From NCBI RefSeq assembly GCF_000485595.1, contig NW_014577083.1, positions 360,151 through 388,386 on the forward strand: 28,236 bases of DNA. Reading direction: 5' to 3'. This DNA is from Priapulus caudatus (Eukaryota; Priapulida; Priapulimorpha; Priapulimorphida; Priapulidae). The notes beneath the pieces are model-generated. The model ran no database searches. It worked only from the letters and a program-made list of their open reading frames with translations, and was not told the origin of the DNA. The translations under genes and the position numbers were made by a program. The stretch's first letter is position 1, and each line of letters opens with the position of its first letter. This document shows positions 1 to 21,380 of this stretch, one piece after another.

Positions 1-112
1 CCCTCTCCCTCTCCTTTCCCTCTCTCCCTTTCCTCTCCCTCTCCCTCCTCCCTCTCGCCTCGCCTTCTCCCTCTCCCTCTCCCTCTCCATCTCTCTCTCT
101 CTCGCTCTCTTC
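1..112. repeat. CT-rich low-complexity tract
   Basis: Imperfect CCCTCT/CTCTCC repeats run for about 110 bases from the window edge. It is a polypyrimidine tract on the plus strand and purine-rich on the gene strand. No coding content. Confidence 0.9.
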
Positions 113-113
113 T

Positions 114-419
114 TCAAGGTGTTGACATTTTTATAGATATTTTCATTGAACTTGATCGTGCGCCGGCCGATGCATTCGGCGCACGGATCCATAGCTGCCA
201 GCGCTGCATACTGTCGTAGGACGTTCCCGCGGTCGCGTGCGCCTTGCCGCGGAACTGCGCACGAGATCTGCGCTTATAGCGCTTGGGATCAACACCTTCT
301 TTCGGCAACGCTTCTCTAGTATCCCGTCTCATCTGGATATCACAGCCAATCAGCAAAGGTCTTATAAGCCCATAGACTATGTAAGAAAAGAGTAAAGCTA
401 TAGCATTTATGTTTTGCAT
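114..419 (-). other. Unassigned CpG-rich patch with an open frame
   Basis: A 101-codon open frame covers a CpG-rich island (about 150-300) in AT-rich DNA. The product includes KRYKRRSRAQFRGKAHATAG and matches nothing I recognise. It is not ERR ligand-binding domain: the phase-1 frame needed to continue the hinge exon from the CAG at about 331-329 hits a stop within five codons. It could be an exon of another gene, an unusual exon or a transposon remnant. Only base composition and openness support it. Confidence 0.15.
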
Positions 420-1067
420 ACTCGTGTGAGCACTTCTTTCACTTCAAACTTTTGTTTTCAAATGGCAAATGTGATGACGTTTACGATAGTGATGAGGGTT
501 ACAAGTAGGTTTCTCTATTCTTAATTGATGAATCCAAGTGTATTATTACCACCCCTTAAACTTTTTCATCAAATTTTGAAGACGTTTTACAGGCTCGGCT
601 CAGAAGACATCAGTGGAAATCCATGGAGCCATGCACAATTCCCATACCTCACATATATATTGAGGTTTATTCCACACCTGGCCTTAGAAGCACAGATATT
701 ACAATTTAGTGCAGCATAATTTTGAATGTGACAATTTAGCACACTATGAAGAGGCTAACTTAATTAGCCCAAATTAGCAAATTTTTAGCACACTGCAAAT
801 AATTACAGACTGCGACTACTCTGATGTAGGACCTAATTTGCAAGCGATATTGGATACAAGAGTTAATTTTAAAACCTCCTGTGCTACAATACATTTTTAA
901 CAATACATATGCTGGAAAAAATCTCTGGCCGAGAGAAACCATTCACCAGACATCTGGCAGCATAGTAGAAAAGATTTCCTGTGGTTAGGGGACTAGAACA
1001 GACTAAATCGAAACAAACCAATTCACGTAATCTGAGATAGGGCTTAAGCCCCCTTACACCTACTAAC
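420..1067 (-). other. ERR intron sequence after the hinge exon, no gene
   Basis: AT-rich DNA from the donor at 1067-1066 to about 420. I read the minus strand for ligand-binding-domain sequence (helix 3 to helix 5 signature, AF-2) and found none. Short frames on both strands here have no recognisable features. The intron continues past the window edge. Confidence 0.6.
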
Positions 1068-12084
<11,017 letters not shown>

Positions 12085-12087
<3 letters not shown>

Positions 12088-12111
12088 GACGACGAAGCGG
12101 TCTTGATTTCT
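12085..12111 (-). promoter_or_regulatory. Splice acceptor and short 5' leader before the ERR start codon
   Basis: On the minus strand the sequence cgcttgactgcttgtag ends with AG at 12111-12110. It is followed by 22 nt and then ATGG at 12087. This implies that the ATG exon is not the first exon and that the promoter lies at higher coordinates. The window shows no convincing upstream exon or core promoter. Confidence 0.6.
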
Positions 12112-13769
12112 ACAAGCAGTCAAGCGAGCGGCACATGAGAACCCGTGAATAATATAACCATGAGATAATACTTTAGAACTACGCACAATATTTCCTACTG
12201 CGACATTACATTATGAGTTATGTATGATATATAAATGTACAGTTAAACTGTTTGCCAATTTCTCATCTTTGCAGCCGCAAGCATTCCGTACGATGTGAAT
12301 ATGGGGGTGATTATTGCGGTATTGTGGTGGTCCAAATACTATTGTCGATGTTATTGCTATAGTTTACAAATTATTGCAAACTATTGCCAGTGCCATACTA
12401 ATAGTGTATTATGAGATTGTGTATCGTATTGTGAATTGCATCAAGCCTCGTTTTGGCTCACCTTATTTACTAATACTAGTTTTAAAATGGTACTCTGCTA
12501 TTCTGCTCACAGTCACACACGTGTGCATAGCAAGTGAGCAACAAATAATGAAGGGTGAGTCATGGTTTTTAGGCATTTGCACGTGCAAAAGAATACATTT
12601 AGCAGTAAATAAACTAACCAGGTATTTTAATGTTGCAAACATCAAAACCTATCAATTGTTCGGCGAAAAATTCGGCAATCGATTTTTAACTATTGCATTG
12701 CATATTGGCATCTTCGCTATTGGGAAACACTTTCAGAATTGATAGTTCGATGTATCATTACACTTGTAGGTGTGGGAAAGAGTATGGGTGCATACAAAGT
12801 AATTGTTTCCAACAGACGAATTGTCTCATACAACATAATATTTATAGTTAAGTCTATAATTGGTATAGCATATTTCTTCCTGAGCTGATTACATCATACT
12901 CATTCATTCTACTGTTACTAAGATATCAACAGTACATTAAAGCTATGATAGCATGAATCGTTGACACCCTCAAGCCACTTACTACTACCATGCCAGTTGT
13001 CATTTGTTGCGTGCCTGTCTACGAAGCAAATGTCCCAACTAAAGTAAACATCACGATTACAAATAAAATATATTCTACGTTGGATTTTTTTTTGTCTCTC
13101 AACTAGGCAATAATTGTATCCTCATTTGTATGACACTGGCAAAAACAAATGTGAAGATGCATATATTTACATGTTTTCTCTTGCAAATCAAAAGACCGCA
13201 TCGTGACAATGTGAGATAGAGTTGCCATGCAATCGAGTAGGAACTATAAAACCGTGTTAACACAACAAAAGGGATGTACGTGGTAGATACCTTGCGTTTT
13301 TGCGATGTGGCCGCAACAGGTGTGTAACCCATGTATAATTTAACTGTATTATCCCTCCCTTCAAACATGGATTAGAATATTTAAACTGGATGAATGAATA
13401 CGACCATGCTACGCATGTACATGCATATATCCAGGTATATTAATATATTCTACAGTAATTCTTTCCGCATGCATGAACAGCACTATGATGTGTTGGACAC
13501 TATGCAGCAATGTCCTGAGAGCGAAGGTGAGATCAATAAAATAATGATTACATAGGTACTATGCACTGTTGGCTCATACTGTCTATAGATGTGCAGGCCT
13601 GCGGCAACTGTACGCGGGCTATAGTACTAGAGCTACTATAGATGCTACACTGTGCGAAACATTGCTGTTTCATAATGTTACGTACGTGTTTACGTAAATA
13701 CGACATTCCACAATGTTTGTTTTGTTGTTAATTACGTTTAATAGTGTTTATCTATATTGTCGTTACTAA
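12112..13769. other. AT-rich DNA upstream of the ERR start exon, no gene found
   Basis: This is presumably ERR 5' intron, given the acceptor at 12111-12110. It includes a degenerate TATTGY-rich stretch (about 12310-12440) that creates a hydrophobic 142-codon plus-strand frame (12314-12742). I see no homology and judge it chance. No convincing upstream exon or promoter. Confidence 0.5.
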
Positions 13770-14016
13770 AAACATTCTGTTTAAATATTGCTCATCATAG
13801 TAATTATTATTGCTTACTTATTGTCTAACGATTATGCAGTTGTGAATCCTTTTGATTTTATAACTTTATATTAGTATTATTCAAACACAAATTAATTGTT
13901 CAGTTATAACTGAACAATAAAGTTATAAAATTAAAAGGATTCACAACTGCATAATCGTTAGACAATAAGTAAGCAATAATAATTACTATGATGAGCAATA
14001 TTTAAACAGAATGTTT
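13770..14016. repeat. Near-perfect long hairpin: 99-bp inverted arms around a 49-bp loop
   Basis: The arms 13770-13868 and 13918-14016 are reverse complements with a single mismatch (G versus A in the CCTTTTGATTTT region). The centre carries a perfect 24-bp palindrome at 13895-13918, built on the arm GTTCAGTTAT. It is AT-rich with no coding content. The near identity suggests a recent origin or arm homogenisation. Confidence 0.95.
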
Positions 14017-14500
14017 ATACTCTCATAACGTACACATAATAACTATAATGTAATAATAACTGTTAATAAATAACCATATACACACTAAATTATGTTTATT
14101 ATATGCACGAATATTCTGTTAGAACCCGTCTACTTTATTATTTTTCTACTCTTATGACAGTTGCCCGCGTACTTTATAATTTTTCCAGTGGATCGATGGC
14201 CGACTAGATGACCGTATGGTCCTTTCGTCATCCCTTCACTATATTGTTTACTATTTGCTTTGTTAAAATCCTTGTAATTACTACTATTGAATCTTACGTT
14301 ATTACATTATTATTATATTGTTTTTATTATATAATTTATTTTATAATTATTATATAATATATTACATTATTATTATAACGTGTAGATGATACAAGAACAT
14401 AGCATAAGATACTAAACTATACAAGTGCCGCGGAGAGACAGCGCTCATCTAACGTCTACAGCGGTGACTCTGTGGTGGAGTGGTGGGATTCTAGCTGCAG
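14017..14500. other. AT-rich spacer
   Basis: Mostly ATTATT/TTATAT-type sequence (14280-14380) with no gene seen. Confidence 0.6.
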
Positions 14501-14532
14501 AGCTAATAATGACAAATTTGTCATTATTAGCT
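14501..14532. repeat. Perfect 32-bp palindrome
   Basis: AGCTAATAATGACAAA followed by its exact reverse complement, then CCTGAT. The TAATAATGACAAAT core recurs in the hairpin at 17638-17724. Confidence 0.93.
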
Positions 14533-14882
14533 CCTGATTCTAGTAAACCCTGTTAGTCCCAAATGTGTTCATATACGCGCCGAAACAGTGGAAGGCACAG
14601 GGATGGTATCAAGAACCTTCTCAAAGGAAAGTTCGTTGGGATCGTTATGAAAGTTGCCACGAGATGACGCGTACATCTAAGTGTCTTAAGATTAAAGATG
14701 GAAGCTCCCATCGTACGTAGTAGCAACAACTATTTGCAAGACAGAATAGGTAAACACTCATCCATTTACCTACGCAAGCCTACAGGCCGAAATAGAGAGC
14801 TGTCACCTGTAACTAATTAACGCAGGCAAAAACTACACAGTGCTATCACCACCACATGCACTGGCAGTGGCATAAGTTACAT
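14533..14882. other. Unique spacer without features
   Basis: No gene, and no repeat shared with the rest of the window. Confidence 0.5.
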
Positions 14883-14922
14883 CAGGAGTAGATAATAGGG
14901 TATTTCCTATTATCTACTCCTG
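14883..14922. repeat. Hairpin with 17-bp perfect arms
   Basis: CAGGAGTAGATAATAGG (14883-14899) and its exact complement (14906-14922) around a 6-base loop, just left of the assembly gap. It starts ATCAGGAG like the related hairpin at 17638-17724 (ATCAGGGG). Confidence 0.93.
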
Positions 14923-14940
14923 GTTCCATGTAACACACCC

Positions 14941-14950
14941 NNNNNNNNNN
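14941..14950. other. Assembly gap (10 N)
   Basis: Ten N bases, a conventional short gap placeholder. True distance and adjacency of the flanks are unknown. Confidence 0.99.
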
Positions 14951-15090
14951 TTTTTTGGACCTTGCCTTTAGGCATCGCGACATGCTGATTAAGAATATAT
15001 ATGGTGTTGGGGGTGAACTCTTACGTGGGGGGAGAAGATAGACAGACAGACAGACACAAAAACAGGCTCGCCCTTTATATAAGAGATAGC
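14951..15090. repeat. Repeat terminus with GACA microsatellite
   Basis: GACAGACAGACAGACAC (about 15040-15056) is followed by GCTCGCCCTTTATATAAGAG. This layout is common at the ends of dispersed repeats in invertebrates (general knowledge). No second copy in the window. Confidence 0.4.
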
Positions 15091-15254
15091 CGAGTCGGTG
15101 TACAGTTAGTGACAGGTTAACTGTGCATTGTCAGGTTAACTTGTGTACTGTCTGCAGTGCATGCGTGGTACGGTAAAAATACACGCGTCGGATGTCCTGG
15201 TCGAACGGCAATTCTTAACGGTCGATTCCCGCGCTGGCAAACTTTTATTGTGGT

Positions 15255-15344
15255 GGAATTTGAACGGGGCGGAGGTAATTTAAACGGGGCGCAACGATTC
15301 AAACAGGGGGGAGTTTTCCCAAACGGGGCGCGCGCGCCCCGTTT
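15255..15344. repeat. About 20-bp AACGGGGCG repeats ending in a perfect 24-bp palindrome
   Basis: TTTGAACGGGGCGG, TTTAAACGGGGCGC and TTCAAACAGGGGGG follow at about 20-bp spacing. They are followed by AAACGGGGCGCG and its exact reverse complement (15321-15344). Overlapping frames on both strands (15117-15452 minus, 15157-15444 plus) show no recognisable protein. Confidence 0.8.
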
Positions 15345-15544
15345 GCGCAACGTAGGGAGAACCCTGACACCGACTGTACAGAATGCCATAGAAATTATAC
15401 GATTTAAGGAGCATAAACCTTCTTCAACCAAATTTAACTTTTGAAATTTCACTGTGACATTGTAGCCTCATACATCCAGGCATGTATAGATTCTACTAGC
15501 AAACCCAGGCAGTCAAATTCTTTCTAACAGTAAACAAATCCATG

Positions 15545-16118
15545 TTTAACCCTCCTCTTGAGGGTCAATAACTTATCCGACACTTACTATTTGCATGTCA
15601 GCAGAAAGTACATTTCATGGTCCTTTCAATAAAGCCATAAAAATGCTAGGTCACCGCTGAAACATAAAAGTTTTTCAATCGCTCCGTCAGACCATGTCCT
15701 CAGAAAATGTCTAAAATCTGCCCTGTGCCCATTGACCTTTGACCTGTGACCTCCAATTTCGGCACAGTGATGGCTTTTCCTACCATGATGCTATACACCG
15801 ACTATCACGAGCCTATGTCGAGACTCGAGCCGTTTAGATTTGTGCCGCAATTCTGCATTTCCTCCCTAGACCTTAAGTTAAGGAGAAGTACCCCCTTCTT
15901 TTACACCTGTTGACCTTTGACCTTTAACCCCCAGCTTCGACATCCCAACTCGTTTTCGGATTACCCCCCACGTCCCGAATATCGTGACCGTACGTCGAGC
16001 GGTTAAGATTTGTGCCCAACTGTTGACGCACGGACGGACGCACGGACGGATGGCCGGACAGACGCACTGACGATCATGCGATTCTACAAGCTGCACCTGA
16101 CTACGTCAGATGAGCTAA
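15545..16118 (+). mobile_element. Dispersed repeat family B with GACGGACG tract and 3' hairpin, longer copy
   Basis: 15545-15830 matches 27665-27950 with indels (shared: CTCTTGAGGGTCAA, GTACATTTCATGG, AATAAAGCCATAAAAA, ATGATGCTATACAC). The body contains two diverged units of about 180 bp, each with TGACCTTTGACCT (15733-15745, 15911-15923). Then comes a GACGGACGCACGGACG tract (about 16025-16065) and a terminal hairpin AGCTGCACCTGAC-TAC-GTCAGATGAGCT (16089-16116). The same style of end is at 20684-20713. Non-coding; likely a Helentron-like or related non-autonomous element. Confidence 0.7.
15733..15745 (-). promoter_or_regulatory. Perfect DR1 nuclear-receptor motif inside repeat family B
   Basis: The minus strand reads AGGTCAAAGGTCA, the direct repeat with 1-bp spacer bound by RXR, HNF4 and COUP-TF (family knowledge). 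An identical motif is at 15911-15923. It is part of a dispersed repeat, so function is doubtful. Confidence 0.3.
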
Positions 16119-17381
16119 CAACAATATACGATTCAGAAACATTTCTTGAATGCCACGCACATGTTAACCAGCCAATATATCATAAATCTACATTAATTTT
16201 TTAATACAAAATTTTTATATGTTTAATACGTTGTTTTCTGAAATCAAGCAATAATTAATGTCCGCTTTCGGTATACGTGGATCCTACCTTTGATTTTGCT
16301 GGAAAAAGTTGTATATGTACATGATCGGTCCGATATGATGACTCATAAGTATATCTATACAGCTGCGCTCTTCTCTTTATATAAATATATATGAATCCTA
16401 TTAACTTGCGACAGCCACACAATCCGCCTCAGCGGCGACGTCACTGCACTGTGAGAACGCGTGTGCCTTATACTGCTAGTCCCTCTATCTGCAAATGGAG
16501 TATTGAGTCGGCAGCGCAGGAGCACTCACTATAATGCCACCCGTCTGACTGCGCCACTGTCGACAGGATACACTGTAATCTGTTTACGGCCAACGGCTAG
16601 AAATTGAGATAGCTATCTACCTCACTATTGTAAGATATAGAGAGAGAGATGGAGCGAGGAGAGGGATACTTAAAAAAATTATTGTTCTTTAGATAAAAAA
16701 AGTCCACAGTTTGCCACAAACAATAATTTCTTCAACTACTAAAATAAATATTATATTACAACGACAATATCTTGCGGCAAAACACATCTAAACCCACTAA
16801 AACGAATCTACTTGTATTCCCTAGAAAGAGAATCAATTTTGTGATTTTGGATGCCTCAACCATTCACCATAGAAGCATGCACCTAATACAAAAACAACTA
16901 GTAAAACCCATGCAGAGGGGATCGAAGTAACAGCAAACGACGAACTGCGTACGTGAGCCTTTGATAGTGGCAACATATAGCCACCACAGAACAAATGTAG
17001 TTGGCCGATTAGGCGAAGGATCACTACTACTAAACATAATCTGTAGCGAGCGTAAATATAATTACGGTGAAATAAGTGCCTGTCCACAAGCCCCATAAGT
17101 ATAGCCATAAACCAATGTACACTAATAACCTATGTATACTATATATAGACAGGTATGACAGTATATATCCGTCTCCATGATATATGATCGTTGTGCGATG
17201 GTACATGATGATTTGTTTACAACTTAAAACCAGAAAAAAAGAATTTTGCATTAGAAGACACGTGCCGAGTGCAAGTTATCTTGAAGGAATAATATCATTT
17301 TCCGCGAAGCAGATAATAGGGATATGCAATCGTAAGGAAATCCAGATGGCACTATATTAAATGCAAATGGTCCAAACAGGT
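16119..17381. other. AT-rich DNA, no gene found
   Basis: Only short frames without motifs (16833-17108 and 17030-17251 minus, hydrophobic by composition). No repeat match in the window. Confidence 0.55.
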
Positions 17382-17390
17382 AAAATATGG

Positions 17391-17601
17391 AGCTCCATTA
17401 AGAGTGTTTCCAACATTGATATCATTAATAATGAATGATGAATGATTAATGATTGATAACCCTAACCCTAACCCTAACCCTAACCTAAATGACATTAAAC
17501 CACAAACTAATATATGACCATGACCATATATATATAATATATATGTTATTATGACCATTAATGACATTAAAGTTGGGAACACTCCTAATGGAGTATCGCC
17601 C
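17391..17601. mobile_element. MITE with 9-bp target duplication and internal telomere-like repeats
   Basis: AAAATATGG flanks both sides (17382-17390 and 17602-17610). Inverted ends: left CTCCATTAAGAGTGTTTCC (17393 on) and right, complemented, CTCCATTAGGAGTGTTCCC, with more matching (CAAC, TCATTAAT) inside. The left tip seems to lack about 6 bases of the GGGCGATA seen at the right tip. The centre holds four AACCCT units at 17458-17485. The 9-bp duplication and G-rich tip would suit Mutator- or Merlin-like mobilisation; class is inference. Confidence 0.8.
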
Positions 17602-17637
17602 AAAATATGGCAAGTAGTAGCATGTCGCTAAGTAGGT

Positions 17638-17724
17638 ACATATATATCAGGGGTTAATAACTTAATAATGACAAATTGTCATTATTTATAATAATTTGTC
17701 ATTATTAACCCCTGATATATATGT
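17638..17724. repeat. Hairpin element with 23-bp perfect arms
   Basis: ACATATATATCAGGGGTTAA (start of the left arm, 17638-17660) is exactly inverted at 17702-17724. The loop contains TAATAATGACAAATTGTCA, nearly the core of the palindrome at 14501-14532. Confidence 0.92.
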
Positions 17725-18359
17725 TAACGTTGGAGAAAAAATATCGACACGTTTAAATGATGTCTATACCGTATCACTGTAATTCGTTATACCCACCAAT
17801 GGAGCAACATACTATAAGTTCTCTAAATTAAAGGAACCAGGCAGTGCAATATTAATGAACGGGTAAACGGCCTGTATGCAGCCGGCATCGTGTTTTGAGT
17901 GACGTCATAAAATTTATTTTCAGCTTTTATTCTGCAAATCAACTAGTTTTGCAAGCAGTGCTCACTTGTCATAGCCAACTGATTCTAAACACTGTCAGAG
18001 GAAAATCTATAATCTCGTGTAAAATATGGCTTACTTGTGTAGTATTTGATGAAAAATACAACTATGTATAACGTTTAAAGGCGAACAAAAACCTAGGTTT
18101 AAAGCACAATTCCAGTTAAAATAGGTTCACTTTTAAGGTTGAGATTTCAAAAAATATTTTAAAACTGACGATGTCCATTTGCTTGAATGCAGACGGTGGC
18201 TTCTACTAGCCATCATCATCAGCGATCACAATGGGCCAAGGAATAGATAAAATCATATCAAACGCAGGAAGCAATTTCAGCCAAAAATTTGCATAGGCAA
18301 ATGTGCTATTACAAAATAATTTTGCAGTAGAATTGGATAATTGTGTATAGCATTTTTTT
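17725..18359. other. AT-rich DNA, no gene found
   Basis: No coding signal, repeat or structure that I can support. Confidence 0.5.
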
Positions 18360-18846
18360 ATAACGACATGCAGCAGTTGCAAATTTACACGGCGTCGGCT
18401 GCTGGCGTGTTATGCGTGTCGGCCTGTGACAGGCACAGCTACGTTAACCTAGGACCACTAGGATTCTGCCGCTGCCCCGGCATCGTTTAAACAGCGTGCG
18501 AGTGGCATCGCCCGCGTCGTCAATGTCGAGTGAAAATATATCGGGCGGCGAGTGAAAGCTAAAGCTGACTCGCCCATGTGGGCGAGTAAAAATTTGTTAG
18601 AACTTTATCAAATGTTGGTTCTTACGTTTATTAATCCAAACATTGATGAAATGCAGTTCTAGGATTGTGAAGGGCGGCTATGCCGACCTCGCCACGACAT
18701 CCTCTACCTTAGTATTATCAAAGGTCGCCGAAGAAAGCAGCCGCGAGAGCGCGCAGCGCAGCCACAGCGTGGCTGTGTTAATTACGTGCCTGGGGGCGGC
18801 ATATTGATTGATGTATCGGGGGGGGGGGAGAGGGGGGGGGGGGGGT
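18360..18846. other. CpG-rich patch with short inverted repeats and a G run
   Basis: It is more GC-rich than its surroundings. ACTCGCCCA-TG-TGGGCGAGT at 18568-18587 is a 9-bp-arm hairpin. 18818-18846 is a nearly pure G tract. No open frame of note. It could be a decayed element or an island; no gene is visible next to it. Confidence 0.4.
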
Positions 18847-19917
18847 GGCAGGATTGTTTAAAAGTACGTGGCTTGTGTTAACAAATCATAAAATCCGCGT
18901 CACGTGGCATTTATTGACGGGGCAAGCAGCCCGAGATAAAAGTAAATTGTAAACATGTTATGGTTACCGTTTTACATCTCGCATGGGCTGCATCGCACAG
19001 ACTGGATTCATTAAAAAAAATATGCGTAGGCAATGGCTGAAAATACCATCGAGCGAATTGGCGATGCGATACGGGAAATTATTCCACCTGAAGACGCAAG
19101 AGCATTTGGCTAGGGAGGGAGAAAAAGGCGATGAGATAGATGGCATAGCATTACATACGATATAAGAGATCATTATATATCATCATATCAAGTATATTAT
19201 AGATGCAAAGCCATTTCGATTTGCGCGCGAAATTCCCATTTCCTACTGTGACTCAAGTTAAGGGGATAATAATTCCCTTACTCCACGTTTCTATACTTTG
19301 ACTTTGACACTATATCTCTATCCAAAGAATGACGAACAGACGTAGCTATATCAGCAAGAAATATTAGTGTAGATATTGTTTGCAGTTCACGTACAACAGA
19401 AATGCCGACGTTGTTGCGCTAGAATGCGAATTGCACCAGGAACAGACACAAGCAAGTAATGACCCTGTAGCTACTTGTGCACTGTATAGTAATGACCCTC
19501 ATTAGGCACAGGTACTGCACACGAAGGCCGTAACATAATAAAGAAAGTAACAGTCTCTTTTCTCCAGAAGTGATTTGCTCATAGCGGTTTGTTAAATTTA
19601 TGTTTAAGCTCATATATTTTTAGAAGTATGTAGAGGAAGCTAAACGGAGACCTACGAATGTCATTAAATATGCGCCCAGCTCAGACATAAAGACCCTTAG
19701 CGAGATCAGCAGATAGATTCACTACCATAATCCCGATTAAAATAAGTTCATAGAGAAAACACGTAATGTTTTCTTTACAAATTATTTCAATATGGATTCT
19801 TTTTTATATATATATAATATATTTCTTTATTTATTTATTTATTTATAAAAGTGATGGCTCTGACTTGGATAAGTCACGGCATCAACATCAGACGGCAAAA
19901 ATTTTCGCATGGCAACT
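18847..19917. other. No recognisable gene
   Basis: Short overlapping frames on both strands at about 18964-19173 (plus product with KNMRRQWLKIPSSELAMRYG) match nothing I know. A further 64-codon frame at 19419-19613 minus has no motif. Rest is AT-rich. Confidence 0.45.
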
Positions 19918-20200
19918 GAAAGTGTCAATGACACTGATAGGCTACCACAAAAAAAGACACAATGAGGCGGCGAGTGAGAAGAAGTCAGTTTGATTGAGCA
20001 ACCATCGACGGTACATTATAGAAACGAAGAGTATATATGGGAGAAATTCCTTATATACTCTTGATAATTATGTGTAATTTTTTATGTGAAAATAATATAT
20101 AATTTATTAACAAAAATGAATCACATTTTGACGTAGAGTGGGCGGCTTATACCGCTTTGATGGTTCTTCGCAATAAAATCATTAATGATAATAAATAATA
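19918..20200 (+). mobile_element. Repeat family E, uninterrupted copy (empty site for the Helentron-like insertion)
   Basis: It starts near GAAAGTGTCAATGACACT and runs through GAGCAACCATCGACGG, GTACATTATAGAAACG, a hairpin (AAGAGTATATA 20027-20037, TATATACTCTT 20052-20062), TTTTTTATGTGAAAATAATA and on to CGCTTTGATGGTTCTTCGCA. The first part recurs at about 24530-24720 and 25925-26122. The last part recurs at 27166-27250, where a Helentron-like element separates the two halves. Non-coding. Confidence 0.7.
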
Positions 20201-20412
20201 ATATAATAATATAGTATAAATATAATATGTTTCATTCAGCAGCAATTTGGCATTAATTATATTGTAATGTAATCTTGTAAAACGAAGCCAGATGAGTTAG
20301 ACACAGTCACAGACTGTTTGTTTATTGCGTGTCTATATAATAGCTATATAATTGCAAAGCCTCTACTAGTTGCATAATTTTTGTTTGTTTAATATCAAAA
20401 CCCCTAGCGGCC
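20201..20412. other. AT-rich spacer
   Basis: ATAATA-rich stretch followed by unremarkable sequence; no gene. Confidence 0.5.
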
Positions 20413-20716
20413 TTATTCTTCACGTACCAAAATAAGCAAAATCGTTGAACGTGAAGTGACAATGCATTCCCATTTTTGCCAAAAGAATTGCCGGTGGCTC
20501 GAAAAGAGTGACGTCGCTGGCGTGCTCCAAATAGGACGTTTAATATGGGCGGCATAGCATGGAAACTGATAAAACCCATTTCTAAACATGTGGTCAAACG
20601 GTTTGCCTGAGTTAATCGTTGATCGTAGGCCAATGTTGACGGACGGACGACGGAAGGACGAGGACGACGACGCATGGCAATATAGCTGCAGCTTGACGAT
20701 GTCAAGGTGAGCTAAA
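20413..20716 (+). repeat. Repeat fragment ending in GACGGACG tract and 3' hairpin
   Basis: GACGGACGGACGACGGAAGG (about 20639-20658) and GACGACGACGCATGGCAATA are followed by a hairpin AGCTGCAGCTTGAC-GAT-GTCAAGGTGAGCT (20684-20713) and AAAAATA. The end layout matches that of family B at 16089-16118. The two overlapping minus-strand frames (20322-20705, 20413-20751) with Ser/Arg runs come from the tract. Confidence 0.65.
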
Positions 20717-21380
20717 AATAGGTGACGCCGTTGGCACGCCTTATTTGGCATATCATATGGGAGAGCAGAGCATTTTTTCCTAGCGGTTTTTATGGTCTAT
20801 TTTTTACAGCTGATGTTTTCCTAATGATACTATCATATAGAACTCTGATCGTGTGAAATGAGCCAATGCGATGTTGTTATGTCAACTGACGAGCTGTTCC
20901 AAGTTCACACAGCACATACGGAGCTAAGTATTTTGGCCATTGATAAGTAATAGCATAATGCAAATATTATTAGCTTTTCCTGACTTTGTGACTGTGCCCT
21001 TATATCTTCAGAACTATTGCTAATTGGATGCCCTTCCAGCATAAAGGGCGAGATGGGTTCCAAAAATACCATGATAGTTCTGATGTGTCTTGGCTCAACT
21101 TGGATTGGCCTCTCTCATGTCCGCTTTCTCATGCTTAAACTTTATAAGAAAATATACCTGAACATTATAAATTATTGTCTTTATTATATACTAGTATTTA
21201 AAAGTTATGAGCATTATGTTTTCATATAACAAACTGCGACAGCTATAGGTACTGTATTGATTGAGGTATTGTCTATGTTCTTTGAATCAATAAAATGTAC
21301 TGTGGCTTACGCATCATCAATAACATTTCCTTGCACATGTTGTATTGTAGGGCTGCATGCTAATTACACAGTAAGGGGCG
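20717..21380. other. No recognisable gene
   Basis: AT-rich. A 70-codon frame at 21017-21229 plus has no motif. Confidence 0.5.

Noticed and set aside
114-419. First ligand-binding-domain exon of ERR
   Set aside because: No ligand-binding-domain signature, and the phase-1 continuation hits a stop almost at once.
12314-12742. 142-codon hydrophobic plus-strand frame, possible membrane protein
   Set aside because: Ile/Val/Tyr content comes from a TATTGY-rich stretch; no start context, family resemblance or splice support.
13770-14016. CRISPR array or other prokaryotic system
   Set aside because: Only inverted, not regularly spaced direct repeats, in a clearly eukaryotic window with introns.
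14461-14535. tRNA-like or SINE promoter (TGGTGGAGTGG resembles an A box)
   Set aside because: No B box at the right distance and no cloverleaf; the adjacent structure is a simple palindrome.
17458-17489. True telomere or chromosome end
   Set aside because: Only four units, enclosed by transposon inverted repeats and followed by 10 kb of ordinary sequence.
20322-20751. 112-127 codon minus frames with Ser and Arg runs
   Set aside because: They lie over the GACGGACG tract and end hairpin of a dispersed repeat.
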